Positions 9,211 to 18,189 of a DNA stretch of 64,000 nt are shown here, piece by piece. The DNA comes from Roseateles_B sp051857535 (GTDB lineage: Bacteria; Pseudomonadota; Gammaproteobacteria; Burkholderiales; Burkholderiaceae_C). The stretch lies in assembly GCF_051857535.1 (NCBI RefSeq), contig NZ_JBPZGY010000009.1, forward strand, positions 143,683-207,682, in the 5' to 3' direction. The position numbers and the translations under genes were made by a program. Within the stretch, counting starts at the first letter, position 1. Each line of letters starts with the position of its first letter. The notes under the pieces are model-generated. The model saw only the letters and a program-made list of their open reading frames with translations, did not search any database and was not told the origin of the DNA.

Positions 9211-9873
9211 ATGCGCAAGCAACTTCTTTCGGCCCTGGCCCTGTCGGCCGCCATGGCCAGCGCTCAGGCAGACACACTGCTGTCCGAGGGCTTTGACAAC
9301 GTGACCGGCCTCGCTGCCCAGGGTTGGGTATTCACCAACAACAGCGCCAACCCTGGCAACAACTGGCTGCAGGGCGCCGATGGCGTCTTCGCCCCGCAGG
9401 CGGGCGGCCCGACCAGCTACGCAACGGCCACGTACAACAGTTCCAAGACGGCTGGCGGCACCATCGAGAACTGGCTGATCACCAAGACCATCTCGCTGTC
9501 CCAGTCCTTCCAGCTGAGCTTCTATGCCAACGCCATGGCCGACGGCTTCATCGACCAGCTGGACGTGATGCTCAGCACCAATGGCAGCGCCAGCGCCACC
9601 AGCGGCTTCACGCAGCTGCTGGTGTCGATCAACCCCGCAGGCGACGTCAACGGCGCCCCCTTCGGCTGGACCCGCTACACCGCCACCTTCGACGGCCTGG
9701 GCGGCAGCGCCTCGGGCCGCCTGGCCTTCGTCTACAAGGGTGACTACGCGACGGCCGATGCCATTGCGCTCGACACCCTGGATGTCAGCACCGTCCCCGA
9801 ACCTGCCAGCTACGCCCTGATCGCCCTGGGCCTGGTCGGTGCCGCCGTGGCCCAGCGCCGCCGCAAGGCCTGA
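9211..9873 (+). CDS. PEP-CTERM sorting-domain exported protein
   Basis: Exported protein of 220 residues with a signal peptide ending near ASAQA (residue ~20). The body resembles 'choice-of-anchor J' beta-sandwich proteins (opening LSEGFDNV, later GWTRYTATFDG and DAIALDTLDV). It ends with a textbook PEP-CTERM tail: VPEP at 195-198, a hydrophobic helix, and the basic RRRK end. The family predicts processing by an exosortase and delivery to the cell surface or exopolysaccharide. No exosortase is in the window. ATG 9211 follows TTTGGAGGG. It is the first gene of a three-gene operon with gaps of 24 and 8 bases. Confidence 0.9.
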   Translation: MRKQLLSALALSAAMASAQADTLLSEGFDNVTGLAAQGWVFTNNSANPGNNWLQGADGVFAPQAGGPTSYATATYNSSKTAGGTIENWLITKTISLSQSFQLSFYANAMADGFIDQLDVMLSTNGSASATSGFTQLLVSINPAGDVNGAPFGWTRYTATFDGLGGSASGRLAFVYKGDYATADAIALDTLDVSTVPEPASYALIALGLVGAAVAQRRRKA

Positions 9874-9897
9874 GCCCCTACACGAGGAGAACACACC

Positions 9898-10341
9898 ATG
9901 AAGAGCCAATCTCTGATCGCGCTGGCCGGCGGCCTGCTGCTCAGCGGCGCCGCCCTGGCCTGCACCAACTGCGAAGAACACGCCAAGGCTGAGGCCAAGG
10001 CGACCGTCAGCACCACCGAGGGCGCCGACGGCATGATCGCCGTGCGCGACCCCGTCACCGGCCAGCTGCGCGCCCCCACCGCCGATGAACTGGCCGCACT
10101 GCAGGCCAAGTCCCAGACCGCCAAGTCCACCCGCGCCCGCGCCCTGTCGGCCACTGCCGCACCGGCGGCACGCGTGAACGCCTTCGGCGCCGTCGGCTTC
10201 CGCCCCGGCCCCGAGAACGTCAGCTACTCCGTCGTGACCCGCAATGCCGACGGCAGCCTGTCCAGCACCTGCGTGCAGGGCCAGGACCAGGCCGAAGCCA
10301 TCGTCAAGGGCCAAGTGGCCAAGTCCGCCAACAAGGAGTGA
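9898..10341 (+). CDS. Post-PEP-CTERM small exported protein
   Basis: Protein of 147 residues with a signal peptide ending at ALA, and CTNCEEH directly after it. The central region contains DPVTGQLRAPTADEL, and a conserved-looking C-terminal segment holds GVGF-like and ADGSLSSTCVQG motifs. Genes of this type are repeatedly found directly downstream of PEP-CTERM or related exported genes and carry the descriptive name 'post-PEP-CTERM-1'. Function is unknown. The position here, 24 bases after a PEP-CTERM gene and directly before a metalloprotease, fits that family exactly. A GAGGAGAA ribosome-binding site precedes ATG 9898. Confidence 0.75.
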   Translation: MKSQSLIALAGGLLLSGAALACTNCEEHAKAEAKATVSTTEGADGMIAVRDPVTGQLRAPTADELAALQAKSQTAKSTRARALSATAAPAARVNAFGAVGFRPGPENVSYSVVTRNADGSLSSTCVQGQDQAEAIVKGQVAKSANKE

Positions 10342-10349
10342 ACCCCGTC

Positions 10350-11789
10350 ATGAGCAAGCACTTCATCAAGCCGCTGGCGGCGTCCCTCCTGCTGGCCTTC
10401 GGCGCCGCTCAGGCCGCCACCATCCAGATCCAGAACCGCGACGCCGCCGGCGTGGGCTTCAATGACCCCACCCCTGTGGCCCCCGTGGGCGGCAACCCCG
10501 GCACCACGCTGGGCGAGCAGCGCTGGAATGTCTACCGCTATGTGGCCGACCTCTGGGAACAGCAACTCAGCAGCGACGTGGTCATCACCGTCAGCGCCGG
10601 CTGGGAACCCCTGACCTGCTCGGCCTCTTCCGCCGTGCTGGGCAGCGCCAGCGCCTGGAACATCTGGCGTGACTTCGCGGGCGCCCCCAAGCCCGGCACC
10701 TGGTACCCCCAGGCCCTGGCCAACAAGATCTCGGGCGTCAACCAGTCCGAAGGCCAGCCCGATGACGGCAGCGGCTACGGCAATGTCGATATCAAGACCC
10801 AGTTCAACATCAACCTGGGCAAGCCCGACTGCCTGGCCGGCTCCGGCTTCTACCTGGGCCTGGACGGCAACACCGGCGGCAAGATCAACTTCGTCGCCAC
10901 GCTGCTGCACGAGCTGGGCCACGGCCTGGGCTTTGCCACCTTCACCCGCGGCAACACCGGCTCCATGCTGCTGGGCCTGCCCTCGGCCTGGGACCACAAC
11001 CTGCTGGACAACGTGACCGGCAAGCTGTGGACGCAGATGACCAACGCCGAGCGCGTCACCTCCGCCACCAACGGCCGCCGCCTGGTGTGGAACGGTGCCG
11101 AGGTCAAGGCCAAGGTGCCGGAAGTCCTGGCCCTGGGCACGCCCTCCGCCAAGATCACCGCTCCTTCCAGCCTGACGCGTGCCCTGGCCATCGGCACCGC
11201 CGGCTTCGGCCCGCAGATCAGCGCCACAGGCCTCAGCGCCGAAGTGATGCCTGTGGTCGACCAGGCTGACGGTGTCACCGGACTGGCCTGCGATCCGCTG
11301 AGCGCAGCCAACAAGCTGGCCGTGGCCGGCAAGATTGCCCTGGTGGACCGTGGCGTCTGCTCCTTCACCGTGAAGGTCAAGAACGCCCAGTTGGCCGGCG
11401 CCAAGGCCGTCCTGGTGGTGGACAACGCCAACGACAACCCGCCTCCGGGCCTGGGTGGTGCCGACAACACCATCACCATCCCCTCCGCCCGCATCAGCAA
11501 GGTGGACGGCCTGGCCCTGAAGGACGCGATGAAGGCCCGCACCCGCACGCGTTCCGGCCTGTACATCACCCTGGGTCTGGACATGAGCCAGTACGCTGGT
11601 GCCGACCTGCTGGGTCGACCCTACCTGTACACGCCCAATCCCTTCGCCTCGGGTTCCTCGGTGTCCCACTATGACACCAGCGCCTTCCCGAACCAGCTGA
11701 TGGAACCCTTCATCAGCGCCGACCTGACCACCGTGCTGAAGGCTCCGAAGGATCTGACCTTCCACCTGCTGCGCGACATCGGCTGGTAA
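10350..11789 (+). CDS. Secreted zinc metalloprotease with PA domain
   Basis: Exported protein of 479 residues, signal peptide ending GAAQA (residue ~22). The catalytic segment is LLHELGHGLGF with zinc ligands His187 and His191 and catalytic Glu188. A protease-associated (PA) domain follows at about 300-400, with KIALVDRGVCSF and AGAKAVLVVDN. The C-terminus ends HLLRDIGW, a phrase common at the end of this family. No PEP-CTERM tail is present, so the protein is probably released or periplasmic. ATG 10350 lies 11 bases after AAGGAG; an in-frame GTG at 10338 is less likely. It is operonic with the PEP-CTERM pair upstream and is followed by a strong terminator. Confidence 0.85.
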   Translation: MSKHFIKPLAASLLLAFGAAQAATIQIQNRDAAGVGFNDPTPVAPVGGNPGTTLGEQRWNVYRYVADLWEQQLSSDVVITVSAGWEPLTCSASSAVLGSASAWNIWRDFAGAPKPGTWYPQALANKISGVNQSEGQPDDGSGYGNVDIKTQFNINLGKPDCLAGSGFYLGLDGNTGGKINFVATLLHELGHGLGFATFTRGNTGSMLLGLPSAWDHNLLDNVTGKLWTQMTNAERVTSATNGRRLVWNGAEVKAKVPEVLALGTPSAKITAPSSLTRALAIGTAGFGPQISATGLSAEVMPVVDQADGVTGLACDPLSAANKLAVAGKIALVDRGVCSFTVKVKNAQLAGAKAVLVVDNANDNPPPGLGGADNTITIPSARISKVDGLALKDAMKARTRTRSGLYITLGLDMSQYAGADLLGRPYLYTPNPFASGSSVSHYDTSAFPNQLMEPFISADLTTVLKAPKDLTFHLLRDIGW

Positions 11790-11828
11790 GCCCTGCGCTG
11801 CGGCACCCTGCGGTGCCGCAGTCCTTCG

Positions 11829-11862
11829 AGGCGCGAGTTCCTTCGGGACTCGCGCCTTTTGT
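11829..11862 (+). terminator. Strong rho-independent terminator of the PEP-CTERM operon
   Basis: A perfect 10-base stem (AGGCGCGAGT / ACTCGCGCCT) closes a TCCTTCGGG loop and runs into TTTTGTTTT, 40 bases after the metalloprotease stop. A smaller GGCACC/GGTGCC hairpin precedes it. The rest of 11863-12062 shows no gene. Confidence 0.9.
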
Positions 11863-12062
11863 TTTGCGGCCCTTGCTGGGCCAGGGCTGCCATGAGTCCC
11901 GCGGGGCTCCAGCCCACCAGCTGGCGGGATTGGACGCCATGGCGCAGCACGGAGAAAGGTCTGCCCATGCGATCGCACCGACCGCCAGGACCGCGTCCAG
12001 CGCCAGCGTCGTCTTTCCTCCCACCCCGCTCCCTTCATTGCGAGGGCAGCGGTCTGAGAGGG

Positions 12063-12548
12063 TCAGGGCTTGCCTGCAAGCGCAGGCAGCGGCTGCGCCG
12101 CGAACTGCAGCCCGCTGGCCCGCTCCACAGGCATCCCGTCCGGCCCCTTGCTCATCAGCAGGAGCCGGTCCGAGCGGCTGCGCACGCCCAGGAAGCCCAG
12201 GGCCGGCGGGGGGGCGGGGATCAGCGCCCAGTCGGCCTCGCCAGTGAAGGGATCGGCATAGCGCTGGCGCAGGTGGTGACGCGGCCGCAGGCTGCGCCGG
12301 TCCTCGACCAGATCGTCCAGGCTTTGGGGATAGGCCGGGCGGCCCGGCGTGGCGGCCGCATAGCTCTCGATGGCGCGGACGATAGCCTGGCCCCGAAAGA
12401 CCAGCTCCCGCTCGCGCTCCCGCTGTGCCGCCAGGCTCCAGCGCTGGCCCAAGGCCGCCAGGGCCGCTGCCGTAAGAGCGATGAAAAAGAGCAGGCCCAG
12501 GTAGCCGAAGCCCCGGGCCTGCGGACCGGGCCGCTCACCAGTCCGCAT
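12063..12548 (-). CDS. Type II-like secretion pseudopilin, atypical leader
   Basis: Protein of 161 residues, last gene of the secretion operon. The N-terminus (RGFGYLGLLFFIALTAAAL) resembles a prepilin leader and first helix but lacks the classic FTLIE. Gly-Phe occupies the cleavage position and the Glu+5 is absent, as in some minor pseudopilins. It later shows YADPFTGEADW, similar to the DPxxG segment of the neighbouring pseudopilins. ATG 12548 overlaps the upstream gene by 14 bases, indicating translational coupling. Likely a minor, tip-located pseudopilin; this is inference from leader and context. Confidence 0.7.
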   Translation of the reverse strand: MRTGERPGPQARGFGYLGLLFFIALTAAALAALGQRWSLAAQRERERELVFRGQAIVRAIESYAAATPGRPAYPQSLDDLVEDRRSLRPRHHLRQRYADPFTGEADWALIPAPPPALGFLGVRSRSDRLLLMSKGPDGMPVERASGLQFAAQPLPALAGKP

Positions 12549-12912
12549 AGGCTGAGCCATCCAGAGCGGTTCCCGGCGCACCGCTGCGCAGGTCGTAGAG
12601 GGCACCGCCAACGCCCGCATCTGCCGGCGGCGCCTGGAACTGCCAGCCCTCGCGCTGGCCGCTGACCGGATCCTCGGGCCACTGGCGCAAATAGCGGGCC
12701 CCCACCAGCTCGTCCAGCGAATCGGGGTAGCGGCCCTTGTCCGCCGCGAACTGGTCGATGGCGTCGCGCACGGTGGACAGCGTCTGGCGCAGGGCCACCT
12801 CGCGCCCTCTTTGCAGGCTGTTGAAATAGCGCGGAGCGACGATGGAGGCCAACAGAGCAACGATGCTCATCACCACCAGCAGTTCGATCAGAGTGAATCC
12901 TCGGCGGCGCAT
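12535..12912 (-). CDS. GspG-like pseudopilin
   Basis: Pseudopilin of 125 residues with the canonical leader RRRGFTLIELLVVMSIVAL (cleavage Gly-Phe, Glu+5 present). A short GspG-type globular domain follows, with GRYPDSLDELVG and PEDPVSGQ, ending DGSAYADW. Its end closely resembles that of the next upstream pseudopilin (DGSFYKDW), suggesting tandem duplication. ATG 12912 is used (TGATG junction with the upstream stop); a GTG one codon earlier is also possible. Confidence 0.88.
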   Translation of the reverse strand: MRRRGFTLIELLVVMSIVALLASIVAPRYFNSLQRGREVALRQTLSTVRDAIDQFAADKGRYPDSLDELVGARYLRQWPEDPVSGQREGWQFQAPPADAGVGGALYDLRSGAPGTALDGSAYADW

Positions 12913-13415
12913 CACCAGTCCTTGTAGAAGCTGCCGTCCAGTGCGCGGCGCTCGGAGCGCGAGTGCACATCGAACACGTCGCGGCCGGCGCGGCGCTCCT
13001 GCGGGCCACTGTCGGCGGCGCGCAGGGCCCAGCCCTCCTCCGCGGCGACGTCGGCCGGTGCAAAGGGATCACGAGGCAGTCGGCGCAGGAAGTAGAGCTT
13101 GCGGCCATTGGGCGACTTGATGTCGGGCACGCCGCGCACCAAGTCCTGGATGTCGGGCGGATAGCCGCTGTCATCGACCTGCCGGGCGATGCGGCCCTCA
13201 TCGGCAGCACGCTTGTAGGCATCCAGGGCCGTGCGGATCTGGCGCAGGGCCTCGCGCAGGGCAAACTCCTGGCTGCGCCGCACGCTGAACTCCAGCACGG
13301 GCCGCGCCGCCGCGGCCAGCACGCCGACCAGAGCAAGCACCACCAGCATCTCGATCAGCGTGAAGCCGTGCAGGCGCCTGGCACCGGATCGGAGCATGCC
13401 AGGGGCGCGCATCAT
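12912..13415 (-). CDS. GspG/GspH-like pseudopilin
   Basis: Pseudopilin of 167 residues. The leader ARRLHGFTLIEMLVVLALVGVL has the Gly-Phe cleavage site and Glu+5. The globular part contains GYPPDIQDLVRGVPD, RDPFAP and the terminal DGSFYKDW. It starts one base after the secretin stop (13417), within the same operon. There are two adjacent Met codons, at 13415 and 13412. Length and motif order match major-pseudopilin relatives, so the operon encodes three GspG-like subunits in all. Confidence 0.87.
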   Translation of the reverse strand: MMRAPGMLRSGARRLHGFTLIEMLVVLALVGVLAAAARPVLEFSVRRSQEFALREALRQIRTALDAYKRAADEGRIARQVDDSGYPPDIQDLVRGVPDIKSPNGRKLYFLRRLPRDPFAPADVAAEEGWALRAADSGPQERRAGRDVFDVHSRSERRALDGSFYKDW

Positions 13416-13416
13416 G

Positions 13417-15678
13417 TCAGCGAGCCGCCTCGACGCGCACCTGAGTGCCGCCTTCGACCTGCACAGGCAAGACCTGACCCTGCGCGTTGCGCGCCACCAG
13501 GCCCTCCAGCTGCAGGGACACGATCTGGCCTTGGGCTGCCGGCAGCGCCCGCAGCAGCAGAGCCTGAGCCGCCCCGGGCGCCAGCTCGAAGGCCAGGTGG
13601 CCGGGCGTCGCGCCGGGTGTGACGGAAACGGGCTGCAGCAGAGCCGGGTCATAGCGCAGGCTGCCGCGCACGGTCAGGGGGCTGCCCTGGCGCAGGACCA
13701 CGGACACCGTCCCCTCCGGCACGACCTCAGGCGTGGTCTCCAACTGCAGCAGCACGGACTCCATAGGCGCGGCGGCCGCGGCGCCGGTGTCCGCCGGGCC
13801 GACGGACGGAACGGAAACCGGCAGATGAGCCGCGGGCGATGCCTGGACCGGTGCAGACAGGGCCGGTGCCAGCGCGGCGGCAGGCGCACTGGCCGACGCC
13901 GGTCGCAGCAGGCTGCTGAAGGCGCCCGGCGAGGCGTCCGTCCCGGCCATCAGCTGGGTGAGCCGCACGTCGGGCAGGGGCACGTTGCGCACGATGCGCG
14001 GCGTGATCAGCAGCACCACCTCGGTCTTGTTGCGGGTGTCCGTGGTGACGCCGAAGAGCCGGCCCAGCAAGGGCAGGCGGGACAGCCCCGGCACGCCCTG
14101 GGCGGCGCTGCGGTCCTCGTCGTTGATCAGGCCGGCCAGCACCTGGGTCTCGCCATCGTTGAGCCGCAGCGTGGTGGTGGCGTTGCGGGTGCCGGTGGCG
14201 TAGGCGGTGGTGCCGCCGGGCCCCGTCATCTCCTTGATCACATTGCTGACCTCCAGGCCCATGCGGATGATGACGTCGCCGTCGAGCTGGATGGTGGGCT
14301 CCACGTCCAGCTTCAGGCCCACATCCAGATAGCTGACCGAGGCCGCCACCGAGGTCGTGCCGCTGAAGTTGGTCGTCGTGGTGAAGATGGGCAGCTTCTG
14401 GCCGATCTGGACCTTGGCCTTCTCGCGGTTGCGCACCCGGATCTTGGGATTGGCCAGCAGATTGACCTGCCCCGCCGTGCCCTTCAGCGTGGCCACCAGG
14501 GCCGGGTTGGCGATGGACCCACGGAACTCATTGCGCTGGCCCAGCAGCACGGTGCCGCCCATCTTGCCGTCGGCGCCCAAGAGGCCGTACTGCACCTGGT
14601 CCGGCCATTGCAGGCCCAGGGCCTCGACCTGGTCGGAGCCGATCTCCATCACCTCCACGTCCAGCATGACCTCGGGCTCGGGCAGGTCCACCGAGGCGAT
14701 CAGCTTCTCCACCAGGCGGACCACTTCGGGCGTGTCCCGCACCACCATCAGGTTGAGGCGCTCGTCAATGTGCAGGTCGCGCACCTTGGCGATGGTGCGC
14801 ACCAGGTTCTGCACCTGTTTCACGTCGGCATTGCTGAGATAGAGGGTGCGGGTGATCAGCTCCTGGTGTTCGCGCTGCTTGGCCTGGCTGTTGGGATAGA
14901 TGAGCACCGAGTGTTCGTTGAGCAGCTTGCGGTCCAGCTGCTGGGTGGACAGCAGCACGCGCATGGCCTCGTCCAGGGTGACGTTGCGCAGGAAGATGCT
15001 GGCGCGGGCGTCGGTGCGCACATCGCGGTCGAAGACGAAGTTGACCTGGCTGCTGCGGCTCAGGGCCTCGAAGATCTGGCGCAGGGGCGCATCGCGGAAC
15101 TCCAGCGTGACGGGCACCTGGAAGGCCGGGCCCAGCTCCTGGGCGCCGCTTTCCAGCGGCCTGGCCTGGGCGATCTGGTTCTGCAGCTGGCGGGCGCCGG
15201 CATGCAGGGGGTTCTCGGCGAGGATCTCTCGCAGCAGGGCGTCGGCCATGCCGGGCCGACCGGCCTTCACCTGCTGGCGGGCCTCCTGCAGACGCTGCTC
15301 GTGGCGGCGGCCGCGCGGCAGCTCCACGGCCAGGGCCTGGGCGCGTGGATGCTGGGGCTCCAGCTGCAGCAGCTGGTCGAGCAGGGCCTGGGCCTCGTCC
15401 CAGCGCTGGGCGGCACGCAGGCCCTCGATCTGCACCAGCCAGCGCGAGACCCGCTGCTCGCGCACGCGCAGCTGGGCGCTGCGCAGGGCCGGGTCTTGCG
15501 GTGCCGACCTCAACGCAGCGCCCAGCAAGGCATCAGCCTGGCCCAGTTGGTTGGCACGCAGCAGCTCGTCGGCCTCACGCAGGGCCGGGTTGGCACAGCC
15601 CAGCAGGCTGCCGAGGCTGAAGGCCAGCAGGGAAAGGGGAAGGGCGCGGAAGGCCGCGCGGCACCGTGCGTTGGACAT
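13417..15678 (-). CDS. gspD: Outer-membrane secretin lipoprotein with C-terminal cohesin-like domain
   Basis: Secretin of 753 residues forming the outer-membrane gate of the system. A lipoprotein signal ends LGSLLGC (Cys near residue 28). A TPR-like helical segment follows (about 30-140), then the secretin/TonB short N-terminal domain (EFRDAPLRQIFEALS). Next are secretin N repeats (RTLYLSNADVKQVQNLV) and the secretin core (VMLDVEVMEIGSDQVEALG to KTEVVLLITPRIV). After a Pro/Ala linker, about 120 residues resemble a cohesin fold (LRYDPALLQPVSV, ending RVEAAR). That tail is not part of classical GspD or PilQ. Start ATG 15678 puts the lipobox correctly; it lies 6 bases after the preceding gene. 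Confidence 0.9.
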   Translation of the reverse strand: MSNARCRAAFRALPLSLLAFSLGSLLGCANPALREADELLRANQLGQADALLGAALRSAPQDPALRSAQLRVREQRVSRWLVQIEGLRAAQRWDEAQALLDQLLQLEPQHPRAQALAVELPRGRRHEQRLQEARQQVKAGRPGMADALLREILAENPLHAGARQLQNQIAQARPLESGAQELGPAFQVPVTLEFRDAPLRQIFEALSRSSQVNFVFDRDVRTDARASIFLRNVTLDEAMRVLLSTQQLDRKLLNEHSVLIYPNSQAKQREHQELITRTLYLSNADVKQVQNLVRTIAKVRDLHIDERLNLMVVRDTPEVVRLVEKLIASVDLPEPEVMLDVEVMEIGSDQVEALGLQWPDQVQYGLLGADGKMGGTVLLGQRNEFRGSIANPALVATLKGTAGQVNLLANPKIRVRNREKAKVQIGQKLPIFTTTTNFSGTTSVAASVSYLDVGLKLDVEPTIQLDGDVIIRMGLEVSNVIKEMTGPGGTTAYATGTRNATTTLRLNDGETQVLAGLINDEDRSAAQGVPGLSRLPLLGRLFGVTTDTRNKTEVVLLITPRIVRNVPLPDVRLTQLMAGTDASPGAFSSLLRPASASAPAAALAPALSAPVQASPAAHLPVSVPSVGPADTGAAAAAPMESVLLQLETTPEVVPEGTVSVVLRQGSPLTVRGSLRYDPALLQPVSVTPGATPGHLAFELAPGAAQALLLRALPAAQGQIVSLQLEGLVARNAQGQVLPVQVEGGTQVRVEAAR

Positions 15679-15683
15679 GGCAC

Positions 15684-16226
15684 TCACAAAGGTTTGAATC
15701 GGAGCGTCTGAGGCAGCGGGCCGGGCAGCCACAGCAGCTCCAGGGAATCTTCGCCAATGGACTGGACGCGCCATTGACCGTCTATGGTGTCGCCTGCCTG
15801 CACCGCCAGGCTGCGCTGCTCGGAGCCCAGCAGCGCCTGCACGCTACCCGTCTGCACGAGGCGGCCAATCAGCTGGTAGGGAAAGGACGGCGCCTGCGGG
15901 GGCGCGGGCTGGGCCCGGCTCTTCGGCGGCAGCTGGACCTGCGGCGGCGGGACAGGCTGCCAGGCGGCCAGCGCGGCGGACTCGGCCTCGGGCCAGGGCT
16001 CGCGTGGCGGCGCCGTCCAGCGCCAGGGCTGCGTTCTGGCGGATGCCTCGGCGCCAGCCCCACCCGGCATCGACCGGCGCGCTGGGGCAGCGTCTGCCAG
16101 GTCGGGCAGCGCCTGGTCCGGCAGCTGCGCCGCCCACATGCAGGCGGCAGTCGTCGCGCCCAGGGCCAGGGCCAGGGCCCACTGCCGGCGGGACGGGGAC
16201 GCACCGGTCTTCAGGGAAGCCCTCAT
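15684..16226 (-). CDS. PilP/GspC-like periplasmic pilotin-alignment protein
   Basis: Protein of 180 residues with one N-terminal membrane helix (about 16-33) and a Pro/Ala-rich periplasmic stretch. The C-terminal HR-like domain contains PYQLIGRLVQ, VQAGDTIDGQWRV and ELLWLPGPLPQ. This layout is that of GspC/PilP subunits, which link the inner-membrane platform to the secretin. Its start overlaps the upstream stop by 4 bases (ATGA). Some pipelines give cluster members like this system-specific names; I assign only the architectural role. Confidence 0.7.
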   Translation of the reverse strand: MRASLKTGASPSRRQWALALALGATTAACMWAAQLPDQALPDLADAAPARRSMPGGAGAEASARTQPWRWTAPPREPWPEAESAALAAWQPVPPPQVQLPPKSRAQPAPPQAPSFPYQLIGRLVQTGSVQALLGSEQRSLAVQAGDTIDGQWRVQSIGEDSLELLWLPGPLPQTLRFKPL

Positions 16227-16819
16227 GGCAAGGCCTCTCTTTCACGACGGCTGTGCAGGGTCCAGACCAGCTCTGCCTGCAACGTCTGCGAGTCGCGCTC
16301 CGCGCGACGCAGGCGCAGGCTGTCCAGGCTCAAGGCCGGGTCGTGGGCCAGGGCCGCACCGAGGTAGGGCCGCAGCTGGGCGTAGCTGCCCTGCACAGGC
16401 ATGCTCACGCGCAGGCGCTCCAGGCCGGTGTCGGCATCGACGCTGAGCCGCTGCTCGCTGCGCTGCTGCACCAGGCCCAGGCGCAGGCCGATCTCCAGCA
16501 GGTCGGCCAGGCGCTGCTGGCGCTGGGACGAGGGCGGCAATGCCGCCAGGAGTGCCGCGGGCGAGTCTGCGCCAACGGCACTCCGGGGTGCGTTCGACCG
16601 CAGTGAGCGGCGCAAGGCGGCCTGCTGCACGGCCAGCTCCTCGGCCTCGTCCTGCCAGCGCGGTGTCAGCTGCAGAGCCAGCACGCCAGCACAGAGCAGG
16701 CACAGCGCAGCCAGGACACCCGGCTTGCCAAGCGCACGCAGAGCCTGCCAGACCAGGCGCGCCCGATGGCGAAGGGCAGCGGGGGTCAGGTCTTGCCAAG
16801 GGGTGATCCGGGAGTTCAT
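16223..16819 (-). CDS. GspM/PilO-like inner-membrane subunit
   Basis: Protein of 198 residues. A short cytoplasmic N-terminus precedes one membrane helix (about 33-52). A heptad-like helical region follows and then a ferredoxin-like domain (RLRVSMPVQGSYAQLRPYL), the usual GspM/PilO/MshJ layout. ATGA overlaps at both ends place it tightly in the operon between the GspL-like and PilP-like genes. Assignment rests on topology and position rather than a catalytic motif. Confidence 0.7.
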   Translation of the reverse strand: MNSRITPWQDLTPAALRHRARLVWQALRALGKPGVLAALCLLCAGVLALQLTPRWQDEAEELAVQQAALRRSLRSNAPRSAVGADSPAALLAALPPSSQRQQRLADLLEIGLRLGLVQQRSEQRLSVDADTGLERLRVSMPVQGSYAQLRPYLGAALAHDPALSLDSLRLRRAERDSQTLQAELVWTLHSRREREALP

Positions 16820-18189
16820 GGGCGGCCTCCTGCTGGCGGAATCGGGGTCTGTACCGCAGGCGTCGGCGCCGCGGCCGGTGCCGCTGACACGGGCGCCAGC
16901 CGCGCCTGCAGGCTGAATCGCAGGCCGGGCCGGCCGCCGTCCTCGGCCTGGATGGCGCCGGGCAGGACTTCCGTCCAGCCCGGCAGCCGCGCCAGGGCAT
17001 CGGCCACGGCCAGGATCTGGGCGCGGTCATCCGCCTGCCCCTCCAGCCTGACTTCTGCCCGCGCCGCCTGCAGGTCCAGCCCCAGCCAGGCCACGCGAGG
17101 GCGCTGCTGCTCATCCAGGGCGGCCGCCTCGATCTGGGTCAGGACCCCCCGCCAGGGTTGCTGCAGCGCCTGGCGAGCCTCGGCCAGTGCCTTGGGATCA
17201 CCCGCCAGGGCCCGGGCACCCGGACGCCCCTGGGACGGCGTCACGCTGCGGCTCAGCCTGGCCTGCAGGCTGGCAACGCCCTCGCGGGCGGACTGCCGCT
17301 GGGCGTGCGCCTGCCAGGCTTCCTGCACCGCCAGCCCCAGGCACAACAGCGCCACGCCCAGCAGGGGCCAACGCCAGCGCGCCAGCGGCGGGAAAGGCGG
17401 GAGAAAGTCACCCGAAGCCTCACACGGCGCCCGGGCCGCGTGAGCCCACAGCAAGGGAGCGGGTGTCGCGACATGCAGAGGATTCAGCAAGCGCACCCCG
17501 GCCGGCACGGCGTCCAGCGCCGCCGACAGGCCGTGCCCCGCCAGCAGGGTCTCACTGCCCTTCGGCAGCGCCGCCAGCAGGGGCTGCAGGCGCTGAAGCA
17601 GGGCCTCGGGGCAGGGCGACGCCAGGCGCAAATGGCGTACTGTCTGCAGGACGCCTGCCTGCAACTCCAGCCAGCACAAGAGGCCGCCCTCCACCCAGGC
17701 CAGGGCCGCATGCGGCAAGTGCGCCCAGGCGGGATCCTGCCGGCGGCAGGCCTCCAGGCAGACCAGCGAGGCCGGGCGCGCACTGCGCAGACGCGGTCCA
17801 GGCTCCGGCCAGCACTGCGGCGCCGACAAGGCCCAGGCGCCACAGCGGCGCAGCCCGCCCCGCCCCTCGGACCAGGGCGCCAGCGGCCAATGCTGTGCCT
17901 GGGGCCCGTGGTAATGGCTCAGCAAGTGGACGGCATGCGCGCGGATGGCATCGGCTCCCGGCAAGTCCAGGCCCGCCTCGGCCACCAGGGGCGTCAGCAA
18001 CTGTTCGGACAGCACCAGGTCCAGGCCGGTCCCGAACGCGCTGAGGTCGGCCAGACCATCGCCGTCCGCATCGCGCAGGCCGTCAAGGCCCAGCCACAGG
18101 GGTCGCCCGGCGGCTGCGCGCCAGCGAGTCCAGCGGCCTGGCATGCGGGCCCCCGCTGCGCGCCGGGCTTCATTCGTCGAGGGTGACAC
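16816..18189 (-). CDS. GspL-like (PilM-PilN fusion type) assembly protein
   Basis: Protein of 457 residues with a long cytoplasmic domain, one membrane helix at about 268-285 (WRWPLLGVALLCLGLAV), and a periplasmic part containing a PilN/GspL-like fold (VAWLGLDLQAARAEVRLEGQ). This is the layout of GspL or a fused PilM-PilN, which docks the ATPase to the membrane. GTG 18189 is favoured because GAGGAG lies 7 bases upstream; the gene overlaps the end of gspE by 20 bases. The actin-like ATP-binding motifs of true PilM are not recognisable. Confidence 0.65.
   Translation of the reverse strand: MSPSTNEARRAAGARMPGRWTRWRAAAGRPLWLGLDGLRDADGDGLADLSAFGTGLDLVLSEQLLTPLVAEAGLDLPGADAIRAHAVHLLSHYHGPQAQHWPLAPWSEGRGGLRRCGAWALSAPQCWPEPGPRLRSARPASLVCLEACRRQDPAWAHLPHAALAWVEGGLLCWLELQAGVLQTVRHLRLASPCPEALLQRLQPLLAALPKGSETLLAGHGLSAALDAVPAGVRLLNPLHVATPAPLLWAHAARAPCEASGDFLPPFPPLARWRWPLLGVALLCLGLAVQEAWQAHAQRQSAREGVASLQARLSRSVTPSQGRPGARALAGDPKALAEARQALQQPWRGVLTQIEAAALDEQQRPRVAWLGLDLQAARAEVRLEGQADDRAQILAVADALARLPGWTEVLPGAIQAEDGGRPGLRFSLQARLAPVSAAPAAAPTPAVQTPIPPAGGRP

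Noticed and set aside
13231..15711. An 826-codon open frame on the plus strand
   Set aside because: It is the shadow of the secretin gene. It has a low-complexity, Gln/Gly/His-rich translation and no domain, as expected from an antisense high-GC frame.
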